DNA of 54,198 nt. It comes from JADLGJ01 sp031423615. GTDB lineage: Bacteria; Omnitrophota; Gorgyraeia; Zapsychrales; JANLHA01. The notes below the pieces were generated by a model. It made no database searches. It was not told the DNA's origin and was given only the letters and a program-made list of their open reading frames with translations. Below are positions 24,923 to 33,626 of this stretch, piece by piece; the stretch's first letter is position 1, and every line of letters begins with the position of its first letter. The stretch covers positions 1-54,198 of the forward strand of contig JANPFV010000099.1 of assembly GCA_031423615.1 (NCBI GenBank), read 5' to 3'. Both the position numbers and the translations under genes were made by a program.

Positions 24923-25811
24923 CGTTTATTCCTACGGAATGATTTCTTCCAGCCGGTTATATGTTTTAAAATCCGGTTTTCCGCGGCCCGATCAGTATGC
25001 TGAAATCGACCGTTATTATTCTACGATCGGCGGCGAAGCAGCGAACTCGGCCATTGTCCTCAGCAAATTGGGACTGAAGGTCCGCATTGACGGAAACTGG
25101 CTGAGCCGGGATGAGAATGGAATGCAGACAAAAGCGATTTTAGATGATTTCAAGATCGACACATCCCGGTTGAAATTCAAGAAAGAAGGGCCTTGTCCGC
25201 ACGAAGTGGTGTTTTCCGATCAGATGACGCGGACCATCTTCGGGAATTACGGCAAATTGTTATCCAAAACGCGCCGTTGGAATGTTCCCGTTAAGTCGGA
25301 TATTGCCCAATCCAAAATGATATGTTTGGATCCCTTCTTTTATCAAGGTTCTTCTGTCGTCAACCGGTATGCCAAACAGCTCAATATTCCCTGCGTAACA
25401 GTCGATTGTCAACACTCCGACGAGATATTAAAAGACTCGGCTATCGCCGTCATCTCCGCCGAGTTTAGAAACCGCTTCTATAAAGAGAGCCCGGAGGATG
25501 TGTTTAAGAAATATCTCCGCCAATCCAAAGGGCTGGTGGTTTTTACTTCCGGCAACGGAAAAATTATATTCGGGCGCAGAGAAAGCCGCATGAAATCTTA
25601 TTCGCCACACAAAATTAAAGCTATTGATACGGCCGGTGCCGGCGATTCTTTTCGTGCCGGAATGATTTATGGCGCCCTGCGAAAATGGCCGGATGAGCAA
25701 ATGATCGCTTTTTCGTCGGCATTGGCAGCTATGGTCTGTTGTCAATTCCCGGGAGTGCTCAACAGTCCCACATTTAAGGAAGTCGCGGCGTTTCTGAAAA
25801 AGACCCGTTAA
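24909..25811 (+). CDS. PfkB-family carbohydrate kinase
   Basis: A 300-residue ribokinase/PfkB-family protein. GGEAANSAIVLSKLGLKV (about residues 39-56) is the substrate-side signature. IDTAGAGDSFRAGMIYG contains the anion hole and the catalytic Asp. It phosphorylates a sugar or nucleoside in the cytoplasm. The substrate is unknown. ATG 24909 gives a family-like N-terminus (KKYDVYSYG); a start upstream at 24795 would lie within the acetyltransferase gene and add unrelated residues. No terminator is visible before the next promoter at 25836. Confidence 0.83.
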   Translation: MKKYDVYSYGMISSSRLYVLKSGFPRPDQYAEIDRYYSTIGGEAANSAIVLSKLGLKVRIDGNWLSRDENGMQTKAILDDFKIDTSRLKFKKEGPCPHEVVFSDQMTRTIFGNYGKLLSKTRRWNVPVKSDIAQSKMICLDPFFYQGSSVVNRYAKQLNIPCVTVDCQHSDEILKDSAIAVISAEFRNRFYKESPEDVFKKYLRQSKGLVVFTSGNGKIIFGRRESRMKSYSPHKIKAIDTAGAGDSFRAGMIYGALRKWPDEQMIAFSSALAAMVCCQFPGVLNSPTFKEVAAFLKKTR

Positions 25812-25835
25812 CCGGCGCCCTTCCCATTTTTTATC

Positions 25836-25864
25836 TTGACAGTCTTTCTCTCGATGTGTATTCT
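25836..25864 (+). promoter_or_regulatory. Strong sigma-70 promoter of the marR-efflux operon
   Basis: TTGACA (25836-25841), a 17-base spacer and TATTCT (25859-25864). The transcript would start near 25871, inside the palindrome described next. Confidence 0.8.
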
Positions 25865-25865
25865 G

Positions 25866-25889
25866 AAATGGTTGTTTATGCAACCATTT
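25866..25889. promoter_or_regulatory. MarR-type operator
   Basis: AAATGGTTG-TTTATG-CAACCATTT has perfect 9-bp arms and a TTG...CAA core of the sort bound by MarR dimers. It covers the predicted transcription start, so binding should block RNA polymerase. It also fills the space where a Shine-Dalgarno for marR would be expected. Confidence 0.75.
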
Positions 25890-25894
25890 AGTCT

Positions 25895-26353
25895 ATGAAG
25901 AAAAATCCTCACAATTTAGAAGAATCTTTCGGTTCTATCGTTGGCCGCGCGGGCCGGGCCATGGCTAACCGTCTTAATCAAAATTTTTCCAGCGCGGGTT
26001 ATGATGTCACATGCGAACAATGGGCGGTCTTAAACAGCCTTTGGAAAAAGAATGGACAAAGCCAGAAAGAATTGGCCGGCTGTACGTGCAAGGACAAAAC
26101 CAGTATTACTCGGCTGATCGACGGTATGCAGAAACGAAAACTTGTGTTCCGTACACCCGACCGAGAGGACGCCCGGCAAAAATTTATTCTTTTGACCGGC
26201 AAAGGCAGGACTCTCCGCCAAAAGTTACTCCGTCAGATCGAGAAAACTTTGCAAGAAGCGCAGAAGGGCGTCAGGACAGGCGACCTGCGGACCTGCAAGG
26301 ATGTTCTTGTGCGGGTCACCAAGAATTTAACTGAAGGCTCCAGGGCCGATTAG
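25895..26353 (+). CDS. MarR-family transcriptional regulator
   Basis: A 152-residue winged-helix regulator. CEQWAVLNSLWKKNGQSQ is the first DNA-binding helix region. ELAGCTCKDKTSITRLIDGM is the recognition helix. RTPDREDARQKFILLTGKGR forms the wing, with the conserved DxRxxxxxLT pattern. Dimerisation helices flank it. It is the first gene of a unit with an RND membrane fusion protein and pump, a classic arrangement in which the regulator represses its own efflux operon and releases DNA when a drug or phenolic ligand binds. The perfect operator just upstream supports autorepression. Confidence 0.9.
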   Translation: MKKNPHNLEESFGSIVGRAGRAMANRLNQNFSSAGYDVTCEQWAVLNSLWKKNGQSQKELAGCTCKDKTSITRLIDGMQKRKLVFRTPDREDARQKFILLTGKGRTLRQKLLRQIEKTLQEAQKGVRTGDLRTCKDVLVRVTKNLTEGSRAD

Positions 26354-26384
26354 TTACAACTGCAACTTCTATCAAGGAATATTT

Positions 26385-27461
26385 ATGCGCGCAAAGAATG
26401 CCATTTTTGTTTTAGGCGGTCTCCTGATTTTGACCGCGGTTTTGACGTTGTCCGGGTGCGGAAAGAAAAAAACTGGCCCGGGGAAACCGGGCGGCGGTTT
26501 TGCGATGAGTGTCGTGGCCCAACCGGTCACATTAGAAAAGATCGAAGAAAAGATTTCTTTAGTCGGGAATTTGCGGGCTGATGAATCCATTGAAATTAAA
26601 AACCAGATCGCCGGGGTCATTGAAGAAATTGGTTTTTCCGAAGGTCAGGCCGTCAAAGAAGGACAAATGCTTTTTGTCATTGATGCGGGCAAACTCAAGG
26701 CGTCATTGGCGCAAATGCAGGCGAGCTTGGGCCTGGCGCAAACGACATTCGACCGGTTGTCTACTCTAATAAAGGCGGGGGCGATTTCACAGCAAGAGTT
26801 TGATCAGGCCACGTCCGATCTGGAATCGCGCAAAGCCGAGGTGGATCTTTTCAAGGCCCAATTGAAGGAGTCGCAAATCTTGGCCAGTTTTGACGGGATT
26901 ACGGGCGACCGCAAGGTCAGCATAGGACAATTTGTCAATCAAGGAACTTTGTTGACGACCTTAATCAAACAGGATCCCATGAAAGCCGAGTTTTATATTC
27001 CCGAACGATTTTTAGGACAGCTCAAGGAAGGACAGGGCATTGAAGTCACCGTCGCGGCGTATCCCAAAGACGTTTTTAAAGGGGAAGTTTACTTTATCGA
27101 TCCGCAAGTCGATGAGTTAAATCGCACCGCTTTGATTAAGGCCAAACTTCCCAACCCCGACGGCAAATTGCTCAAAGGCATGTTCGCTAATCTCAATTTG
27201 ATTGTCAGTATTCGTGAGCAGGCCTTGGTGGTGCCGGAAACGGCCTTGATTCCCAAGAGTGAAGACGTTTTTGTCTTTGCCATTGACGGTGAAAATAAAG
27301 CGCAGATGAAAAAAGTCAAAGTCGGTATGCGGATGGTGGGCAAGGCCGAAATTTTAGAAGGTCTCAGCGCGGGTGAAAATGTTATCGTTGAGGGTTACCA
27401 GAAAATCGGCCCGGGTTCCTTGGTTAAAATAAAAAGCCCCGGTGAGCCAGCTCAAAAATAG
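26385..27461 (+). CDS. RND efflux membrane fusion protein (lipoprotein)
   Basis: A 358-residue periplasmic adaptor of the AcrA/MexA family. A signal sequence ends with the lipobox LSGC (Cys near residue 26), followed by a Gly/Pro/Lys-rich linker. The lipoyl-type half motifs VIEEIGFSEGQAVKEGQMLF and FDGITGDRKVSIGQFVNQGT flank an alpha-hairpin of about residues 105-160. The beta-barrel and membrane-proximal domains follow. It links the inner-membrane pump to the outer-membrane factor encoded in the next ORF, nine bases downstream. A Shine-Dalgarno-like CAAGGAAT is present. Confidence 0.92.
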   Translation: MRAKNAIFVLGGLLILTAVLTLSGCGKKKTGPGKPGGGFAMSVVAQPVTLEKIEEKISLVGNLRADESIEIKNQIAGVIEEIGFSEGQAVKEGQMLFVIDAGKLKASLAQMQASLGLAQTTFDRLSTLIKAGAISQQEFDQATSDLESRKAEVDLFKAQLKESQILASFDGITGDRKVSIGQFVNQGTLLTTLIKQDPMKAEFYIPERFLGQLKEGQGIEVTVAAYPKDVFKGEVYFIDPQVDELNRTALIKAKLPNPDGKLLKGMFANLNLIVSIREQALVVPETALIPKSEDVFVFAIDGENKAQMKKVKVGMRMVGKAEILEGLSAGENVIVEGYQKIGPGSLVKIKSPGEPAQK

Positions 27462-27470
27462 ATTGAATAA

Positions 27471-30400
27471 ATGAAAATTTCCGAAATCAGTATCCGACGG
27501 CCGGTTTTAGCCACGATGATGAGCTTAGGGCTTATTCTCTTTGGCTTTATCGGCATTTCCCGTCTTCCGGTCAGGGAGCTTCCCGACATTGATCCGCCTA
27601 TCGTTAACGTGACGACGGTCTACAAGGGCGCCAGCGCCGGCGTCATTGAGACGCAAGTCACGCAAATTTTAGAAGAGTCCATCACATCGGTCGAAGGCGT
27701 CAAAAATTTGACCAGCGAATCCCGCCAGCAAGTCAGCTCTATCACCGTGGAATTCGATCTTTCGCGCAATATTGATCTGGCGGCCCAAGATGTCCGCGAC
27801 CGTGTGGCTCGCGTGCGCGGCCGTTTGCCGGAAGATATCGACGAGCCTATTATTGCCAAACAAGATTCCAATGCCCAGCCGGTTTTGTGGATCGCTCTTT
27901 TTAGCGACCGCTACTCGACCTTGGAATTGACGACGATGGCAGAAAATCTTTTCAAAGACCGTTTGCAAACCATCAATGGCGTCAGTTCGGTCATCTTCGG
28001 CGGCGAAAAGCGTTTTGCGATCCGTCTGTGGCTCGACGCGCAAAAGATGGCGGCGCGCGGCATCACCGTCCTCGATGTGGAAAAAGCGCTGAAAACCCAG
28101 AATGTCGAGCTCCCCAGCGGATTGGTTGAAAGCTGGAGCCGGGTTCTTTCTATCGAAACGCGCGGGGAAATGAAAACGCCCGCAGAATACAACAAACTGG
28201 TCATTAAACAGGACGGGGCCAATTTCGTCCGGTTGTCGGATATCGGTTACGCGGCGGTTGGGGTCGAGGATGAAAAAGCCATCGCTCGTTTTAATTCCAA
28301 ACCGGCGCTGGGCATCGGCATTGTGCGGCAATCGAAAGCCAATACCATTGATGTGGCCCGGCGGGTGAAGGCGGAAGTCGGCAAAATTATTCCCACCTTG
28401 CCGCAAGGCATTGAAATAGCTTTTCCATACGACGAATCCATCTATGTTGACCGCGCCATCAAGGAAGTCTGGGAAACACTTTTTCTGGCGTTTGGCCTGG
28501 TGGTGCTCGCTATCTATCTTTTTTTGCATGACGGGCGTTCGACCCTTATTCCGACGTTGACGGTCCCGGTTTCTATCATTACGACGTTTGGTGTTTTATA
28601 TCTGTTGGGTTACTCCATCAATATTGTGAGCATGCTCGCTTTTGTTCTTGCGATCGGTCTCGTGGTCGATGACTCCATTATTGTTTTGGAAAATATTTAC
28701 CGGCATATCGAAGAAGGCATGAAGCCCATGGACGCGGCGTTCAAAGGTATGAAAGAAATCGGTTTTGTCGTTATCGCGACGACGATTGCCCTGGCGGCTG
28801 TTTTTCTTCCGATGGCCTTTCAAACCAGTGTTACGGGCCGGCTTTTTGTCGAATTTGCGGTGGCCCTTTGTATGTCGGTCGTTGTTTCTGCCTTTGTCGC
28901 CTTGACCTTAAGCCCTATGCTTTCCTCGCGTATTTTAAAACCAGTCGCTCATGCCTCGAAGGGCAGTATTTTAGGACGTTTTGAACATATGATGACAACC
29001 ACAAACCAGCGCTACGGACGCGGTTTGCGCTGGGCGCTGGAACATCCCAAGCCGGTCATGGCGGTTGTGGTTGTCGCCATCGGATTGACAATTTTCTTTT
29101 TTACTCAACTGGAAAGAGAGTTCTTGCCCGACGAGGACAAAGGCCGCCTGTTGTGTTTTGCCTTGGCGCCGGAAGGTTCGACCAGCGAATATACGGACCG
29201 TATGATTCGCAAGATGGAAGAGATCATCAAAAAAGTCCCGGAAGTTGAAGGATATTTTTCCGCGGTTGCTTTGGCGCGCGGCAGTCCGGGACAAACCGCT
29301 CAGGGTCTCGCTTTTATTCGCCTCAAAGACCATCGCAAACGTAATTTGCGGGAAATTATCGGCGGCCCGACGGGTTTAGCGGCGCAGTTTTTTAATAATG
29401 TCGAAGGCGCTTTCATTATTCCCATTGTTCCCAAGGCCATTGGCCGCGGTTTTACGCAGCCGTTTCAGCTGGTCCTTGAGAGTCAGGACCTCGTCGCTTT
29501 AAACAATTATGCGGCGAGTCTGACAAATAAATTGCGGTCAGCGGGATTTTTACTCAACGTCCGCACCACATTTGAAATGAACAAGCCGGAACTACGGATC
29601 AACATCGACCGTAATCGCGCCGCGGCCGTCGGGGTCAATGTCGAAGATATTTCGCGCACCATGCAAATCCTTTTCGGCGGGCTGAATCTTTCTAAGGTCA
29701 ATATCAAAGGAAAAGAATACGATGTCATTGTGCAGTTGGAAAGGACATCGCGGTTGACTCCGTCGGACTTGCAAAAAGTTTATATTCGCAACAACCGCGG
29801 GGAACTGATTCAACTGAACAATGTGATCAATTCCGAAACGGGAGCCGGTCCTAGCACGATTAATCATTACAACCGCTGGCGCAGTGCGACGATTGAAGCC
29901 ACACCGATGGGCGTTCCATTAGGGACTGCGATGGGCAAAGTCACGGAAATTTTAAAAACCGATCTGCCCGATCAATTCCGTTATGAATGGGCGGGGGACG
30001 CTCGCGATCTTAATGAATCCAGCCGCGGCATTTATTTCATCATGCTTTTGTCGGTCCTGGTCATTTATATGGTCCTGGCCGCGCAGTTTGAAAGCCTTGT
30101 TCATCCTTTGACCGTCATGTTTACCTTGCCTCTGGCCACATTCGGCGCTTTAGGCGGATTATGGATGATGAGTTTGATCAGTAAATCGGGAATCATCGGC
30201 TTTTTGCCGGGAATGAATGTGAACCTTTATAGCCAGATCGGAATGATTTTATTGTTCGGTCTCGTTACGAAGAATGGGATTTTGCTGGTGGACTTTGCCA
30301 ACCAAAGAATGGCGGAAGGAAAAAATGCAACTGAAGCCATGCTAGCCGCGGGTTTGATCCGTCTGCGGCCGATTTTAATGACCGCGACGGCCACCATCGT

Positions 30401-32000
30401 CGGTATTTTGCCCATTGCCATCGGTTTCGGAGCGAGCGGCGAAGCGCGTCGGCCTTTAGGGATTGCTGCGGTCTTTGGAATGGTCACCAGTACCTTTTTG
30501 ACGTTGTTTGTTATTCCAGTTATTTATGTTTTTTTTAGCGAGATGATAAAGAAAAGAAAAAAGAACGAGAGAATAACTCCTCCTCAGGATGCGGTCCCTC
30601 CGACAACGGTGGCCGTCATCCTCGTGCTTTTATCTCTAACGCTCAATGGTTGCAGTGTCGGCCCGCATTATCAAAAACCAAAAATGGATTATAAAGAAAC
30701 CTGGAAAAATACCGGCGCTATAAAATCCGGTTCAGAAATGACCAATCATTGGTGGGAATTATTTAAAGACCCCACTTTAAATGATTTGCAGGAAAAAGCT
30801 TTAACCCATAATCAAGATTTGGTGATGGCCATGGCGAGTGTGGAGAAAGCACGGGCTTTGGCGCAAGTCGAGAGCGGGGATCTTTGGCCTACGATAGAAG
30901 CCAATCCTTCTATGAGTAAGGAAAGAACAGCGGCCAGCGCAAATTTTCCGTCGAGAACCGTTCATTCATACAAATTTCCGCTGGATTTGAGTTATGAAAT
31001 TGATCTTTGGGGAAGGGTGCGCAAAGCCTTTGCCGCCGGACGGGCCGAAGCCCAGGCCCAGGCGGCGGCTTACGGGACCGTCTATTTGACGTTGACCGCG
31101 GACGTGGCGCGGAGCTATTTTGAGATTGGGGCGGTGGATGCGGAAATTATCACTTTGGAAAAAGCGGTGGAACTGCGCCGGCGGGCCGTTGAAATGCTCA
31201 AGCTCCGTTTTCAGCAAGGGATGAACAGTGAGCTGACTTTTTTTCAGGCGCAGACCCAGCTTTCGCAGGCGCAGGCGGATTTAGTCGACGGTCGTCGCCG
31301 TCGGGAAAATCTTGTGAACGGGCTGGCGGTCTTGTGTGGCCAGAATGCGAATGATTTTACTCTGTCGCCTTTGTCTTTGCAAAATGTGCTTCCGGAAATT
31401 CCGGTCAAAGTGCCTTCCAGTCTTTTAATGGACCGGCCGGACATTGCCGAAGCGGAACGTTTGTTGTCCGCGGCCAGTGAACGGATCGGTGTGGCGAAGG
31501 CGGCTTTCTTTCCCGCCGTCACATTGACCGGCAGTGCGGGATACTCCAGCATAAAAGCCAGCCATCTTTTGAATTGGGAAAGCCGGGTCTGGTCGGTGGG
31601 ACCGGAAGTGAGTTTGCCTTTATTTACCGGCGGACGTTTGACCGCCCAACTCAAAGCGCAGCAAGCGGAATATAAAAGATCCGAAGCGGAATATAAAAAA
31701 AGGGTGCTCATCGCTTTCAGTGAAGTGGAAAATGCCTTAGCGGATATTCGCTTGCGCAATGAAGAATATACAGCCCAGAGCGAAGTGCGTCATTGCGCAC
31801 AGCAGGCCGCGGACCTTTCGCTGTCACGTTATAAAGAAGGCTTGGTCAGTTTTTTGGAAGTGATCGACGCCGAACGGTCGCGTTTGGACGCGGAGCGCAA
31901 TGCCATCAAGATCCAATCGGAGACCTTGATTTCCGCCGTCCAATTGATCAAAGCCATAGGCGGAGGCTGGGCCGAGGGAAGTGAGAAAAATAAAAAATGA
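27471..32000 (+). CDS. Fused RND efflux pump and NodT-type outer-membrane factor
   Basis: One 1509-residue ORF with two complete proteins in tandem. Residues 1 to about 1036 are an AcrB/HAE1-type RND transporter. The proton-relay Asp400-Asp401 lies in GLVVDDSIIVLENI, with a Lys in LFGLVTKNGILLVDFAN. Residues from about 1061 to 1509 are a NodT/TolC-type outer-membrane factor starting CSVGPHYQKP, of full family length. The junction is a basic stretch (KKRKKNER) followed by the hydrophobic TTVAVILVLLSLTLNGC, a normal lipoprotein signal ending in a lipobox at Cys1061. GTG 30609 is the only plausible internal start and has a poor ribosome site. A lost stop codon, an assembly error, or a polyprotein cleaved by signal peptidase II are all possible. 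Confidence 0.88.
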   Translation: MKISEISIRRPVLATMMSLGLILFGFIGISRLPVRELPDIDPPIVNVTTVYKGASAGVIETQVTQILEESITSVEGVKNLTSESRQQVSSITVEFDLSRNIDLAAQDVRDRVARVRGRLPEDIDEPIIAKQDSNAQPVLWIALFSDRYSTLELTTMAENLFKDRLQTINGVSSVIFGGEKRFAIRLWLDAQKMAARGITVLDVEKALKTQNVELPSGLVESWSRVLSIETRGEMKTPAEYNKLVIKQDGANFVRLSDIGYAAVGVEDEKAIARFNSKPALGIGIVRQSKANTIDVARRVKAEVGKIIPTLPQGIEIAFPYDESIYVDRAIKEVWETLFLAFGLVVLAIYLFLHDGRSTLIPTLTVPVSIITTFGVLYLLGYSINIVSMLAFVLAIGLVVDDSIIVLENIYRHIEEGMKPMDAAFKGMKEIGFVVIATTIALAAVFLPMAFQTSVTGRLFVEFAVALCMSVVVSAFVALTLSPMLSSRILKPVAHASKGSILGRFEHMMTTTNQRYGRGLRWALEHPKPVMAVVVVAIGLTIFFFTQLEREFLPDEDKGRLLCFALAPEGSTSEYTDRMIRKMEEIIKKVPEVEGYFSAVALARGSPGQTAQGLAFIRLKDHRKRNLREIIGGPTGLAAQFFNNVEGAFIIPIVPKAIGRGFTQPFQLVLESQDLVALNNYAASLTNKLRSAGFLLNVRTTFEMNKPELRINIDRNRAAAVGVNVEDISRTMQILFGGLNLSKVNIKGKEYDVIVQLERTSRLTPSDLQKVYIRNNRGELIQLNNVINSETGAGPSTINHYNRWRSATIEATPMGVPLGTAMGKVTEILKTDLPDQFRYEWAGDARDLNESSRGIYFIMLLSVLVIYMVLAAQFESLVHPLTVMFTLPLATFGALGGLWMMSLISKSGIIGFLPGMNVNLYSQIGMILLFGLVTKNGILLVDFANQRMAEGKNATEAMLAAGLIRLRPILMTATATIVGILPIAIGFGASGEARRPLGIAAVFGMVTSTFLTLFVIPVIYVFFSEMIKKRKKNERITPPQDAVPPTTVAVILVLLSLTLNGCSVGPHYQKPKMDYKETWKNTGAIKSGSEMTNHWWELFKDPTLNDLQEKALTHNQDLVMAMASVEKARALAQVESGDLWPTIEANPSMSKERTAASANFPSRTVHSYKFPLDLSYEIDLWGRVRKAFAAGRAEAQAQAAAYGTVYLTLTADVARSYFEIGAVDAEIITLEKAVELRRRAVEMLKLRFQQGMNSELTFFQAQTQLSQAQADLVDGRRRRENLVNGLAVLCGQNANDFTLSPLSLQNVLPEIPVKVPSSLLMDRPDIAEAERLLSAASERIGVAKAAFFPAVTLTGSAGYSSIKASHLLNWESRVWSVGPEVSLPLFTGGRLTAQLKAQQAEYKRSEAEYKKRVLIAFSEVENALADIRLRNEEYTAQSEVRHCAQQAADLSLSRYKEGLVSFLEVIDAERSRLDAERNAIKIQSETLISAVQLIKAIGGGWAEGSEKNKK

Positions 32001-32704
32001 AAAGTCCCCTAATCCTCCGTCCTTCTCACGAGCGCGGTCATGTGAACCACGGCTGGCTGGACAGTTATTTTACTTTTTCTTTTGCCGATTATCATGATCC
32101 AGACCATATGCAATTTCGCTCTCTGCGGGTTATCAATGAAGACCGTGTGGCTCCCGGCCAAGGATTCGGCATGCATCAGCACCGGGACATGGAAATTTTT
32201 ACCTATGTGATCGAAGGCGTTTTAGCCCATAAAGACAGCATGGGACATGCTTCGTCGATCAAAGCCGGCCAGATCCAAAAAATTACTGCCGGGCGCGGCA
32301 TTTCGCATAGCGAATTTAATGGGTCCAACAAAGATCCCGTTCATCTTTTACAGATATGGATTATTCCCTCCCCGTTGGGGCTCACGCCTTCGTATGAAGA
32401 GTATACTCTTCCAGTTCCCGACGAGAAAAATGCTTTAATTCTCATGGGCTCTTCTTTAGGCGAAAAGAATGTTGTAAAATTCAACCAGGATGTTTTGGTT
32501 TACCGCGGTGTTTTAGCCGCCGGGAAAACCGCTGAATATGATCTTAAATCTGGCCGCGGCGCGTGGATCCAAATGGTCAAAGGAAAATTATCGGTCAATG
32601 GGACGGGTCTTACCGCCGGCGACGGCGCGGCCATCGAGAATGAAAAAGAAATTTTCTTTCAATCGCAAAAGGATTGCGAATTTTTATTATTTGACCTCAA
32701 ATAA
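31997..32704 (+). CDS. Pirin-family protein
   Basis: A 235-residue bicupin of the pirin/YhhW family. The N-terminal cupin carries the metal-binding pattern GFGMHQHRDMEIFTYVIEG, with His residues and Glu, and later GISHSEFN. Some relatives (YhhW) act as quercetin 2,3-dioxygenases, but the natural substrate is often unknown. Length is normal. The ATG overlaps the stop of the efflux ORF (ATGA), so it is probably co-transcribed and may act on a compound handled by the pump, perhaps a phenolic MarR ligand. That link is inference. Confidence 0.9.
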   Translation: MKSPLILRPSHERGHVNHGWLDSYFTFSFADYHDPDHMQFRSLRVINEDRVAPGQGFGMHQHRDMEIFTYVIEGVLAHKDSMGHASSIKAGQIQKITAGRGISHSEFNGSNKDPVHLLQIWIIPSPLGLTPSYEEYTLPVPDEKNALILMGSSLGEKNVVKFNQDVLVYRGVLAAGKTAEYDLKSGRGAWIQMVKGKLSVNGTGLTAGDGAAIENEKEIFFQSQKDCEFLLFDLK

Positions 32705-32827
32705 AGGGCGGCTGGCAAAGTCTACCGGCGAGAAGAGGATTTTTTACTTGTCGCTTTCTTTTGGCATCTAAGGTAAATTAGAGGGGTTGTGAAAATGGCG
32801 GTCCGGCTTTTGAGTTTACAAAATAAA

Positions 32828-32848
32828 AAGTAGGGTCTGTCCCTACTT
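32828..32848. repeat. REP-like palindrome before the ZIP gene
   Basis: AAGTAGGG-TCTGT-CCCTACTT has perfect 8-bp arms and is the reverse complement of the core of the repeat inside fmt. It ends seven bases before the ZIP start codon and takes the place of a Shine-Dalgarno. Confidence 0.8.
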
Positions 32849-32855
32849 ATTTCTT

Positions 32856-33608
32856 ATGAATATGTGCGGTTATATTTTTTTTAGTGTGTTGATTGTGAGT
32901 TTGATTTCGCTCATCGGTGTGTTTACGCTGTCTTTGGGGCGGGACATTCTGCAAAAAACACTCTTGTATCTCGTCAGTTTTGCCGTGGGCGGACTTTTCG
33001 GCGATGCCATCATCCATCTTATCCCCGAGTCGTTTAAAAAAATACCTTCGGCCCCTTTAGTTTCCTTTCTTATTTTAGGCGGTATTCTGATTTTCTTTAT
33101 TTTAGAAAAGTTTTTACGCTGGCAGCATTGCCATATTCCCGCTTCTCAAGAGCACGCCCATCCGGTCGCGACGTTGAATATTGTCGGCGACAGTTTTCAC
33201 AATATGATTGACGGAATGCTCATCGCCGCCAGCTATATGACCAGTATTCCTATCGGTATCGCGACAACCATCGCGGTCATTTTGCACGAGATCCCGCAGG
33301 AAATAGGGCAATTCGGCATTCTTGTCCACAGCGGTGTGCCGGTCCGGCGTGCGCTATTGTTAAATTTCTTTTCCGCGCTAGCGGCTTTTTTAGGCGCTTT
33401 GATTGTTTTTATTATCGGCACGCAAGCGGCGGCCTTGAGTGTTTATCTTCTTCCCATCACGGCGGGAGGATTTTTGTATATCGCCGGTTCCGATCTTATT
33501 CCCGAGCTTCATCATGGACACGAAGTCAGCGTCCGCGCGGCGCTGGGGCAATTTCTCTGCATCATTTTTGGCATTGGTTTAATGGCGTCTCTGCTCGTCC
33601 TCGGCTAG
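32856..33608 (+). CDS. ZIP-family metal transporter
   Basis: A 250-residue inner-membrane protein with about eight hydrophobic segments. The ZIP metal-path motifs are present: HNMIDG in the fourth segment and HEIPQEIG in the fifth. A His-rich cytoplasmic loop (HCHIPASQEHAH) and a late HHGHE are also seen. ZIP proteins import zinc, iron or other divalent cations into the cytoplasm. No Shine-Dalgarno precedes ATG 32856 (an in-frame ATG follows at 32862). A REP hairpin lies where it should be, so translation may depend on mRNA structure. Confidence 0.88.
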   Translation: MNMCGYIFFSVLIVSLISLIGVFTLSLGRDILQKTLLYLVSFAVGGLFGDAIIHLIPESFKKIPSAPLVSFLILGGILIFFILEKFLRWQHCHIPASQEHAHPVATLNIVGDSFHNMIDGMLIAASYMTSIPIGIATTIAVILHEIPQEIGQFGILVHSGVPVRRALLLNFFSALAAFLGALIVFIIGTQAAALSVYLLPITAGGFLYIAGSDLIPELHHGHEVSVRAALGQFLCIIFGIGLMASLLVLG

Positions 33609-33626
33609 GCTACGGATTGTGGGCCC

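Noticed and set aside
26354..26384. Second MarR site before the adaptor gene (AGTTACAACTGCAACT)
   Set aside because: Only the outer four bases of each arm pair and the core differs from the clear operator at 25866, so chance is likely.
27669..28529. 286-codon open frame on the minus strand inside the RND pump gene
   Set aside because: It lies entirely opposite a strongly conserved transporter region, has a His/Arg/Phe-rich composition typical of reverse reading of such genes, and has no ribosome site.
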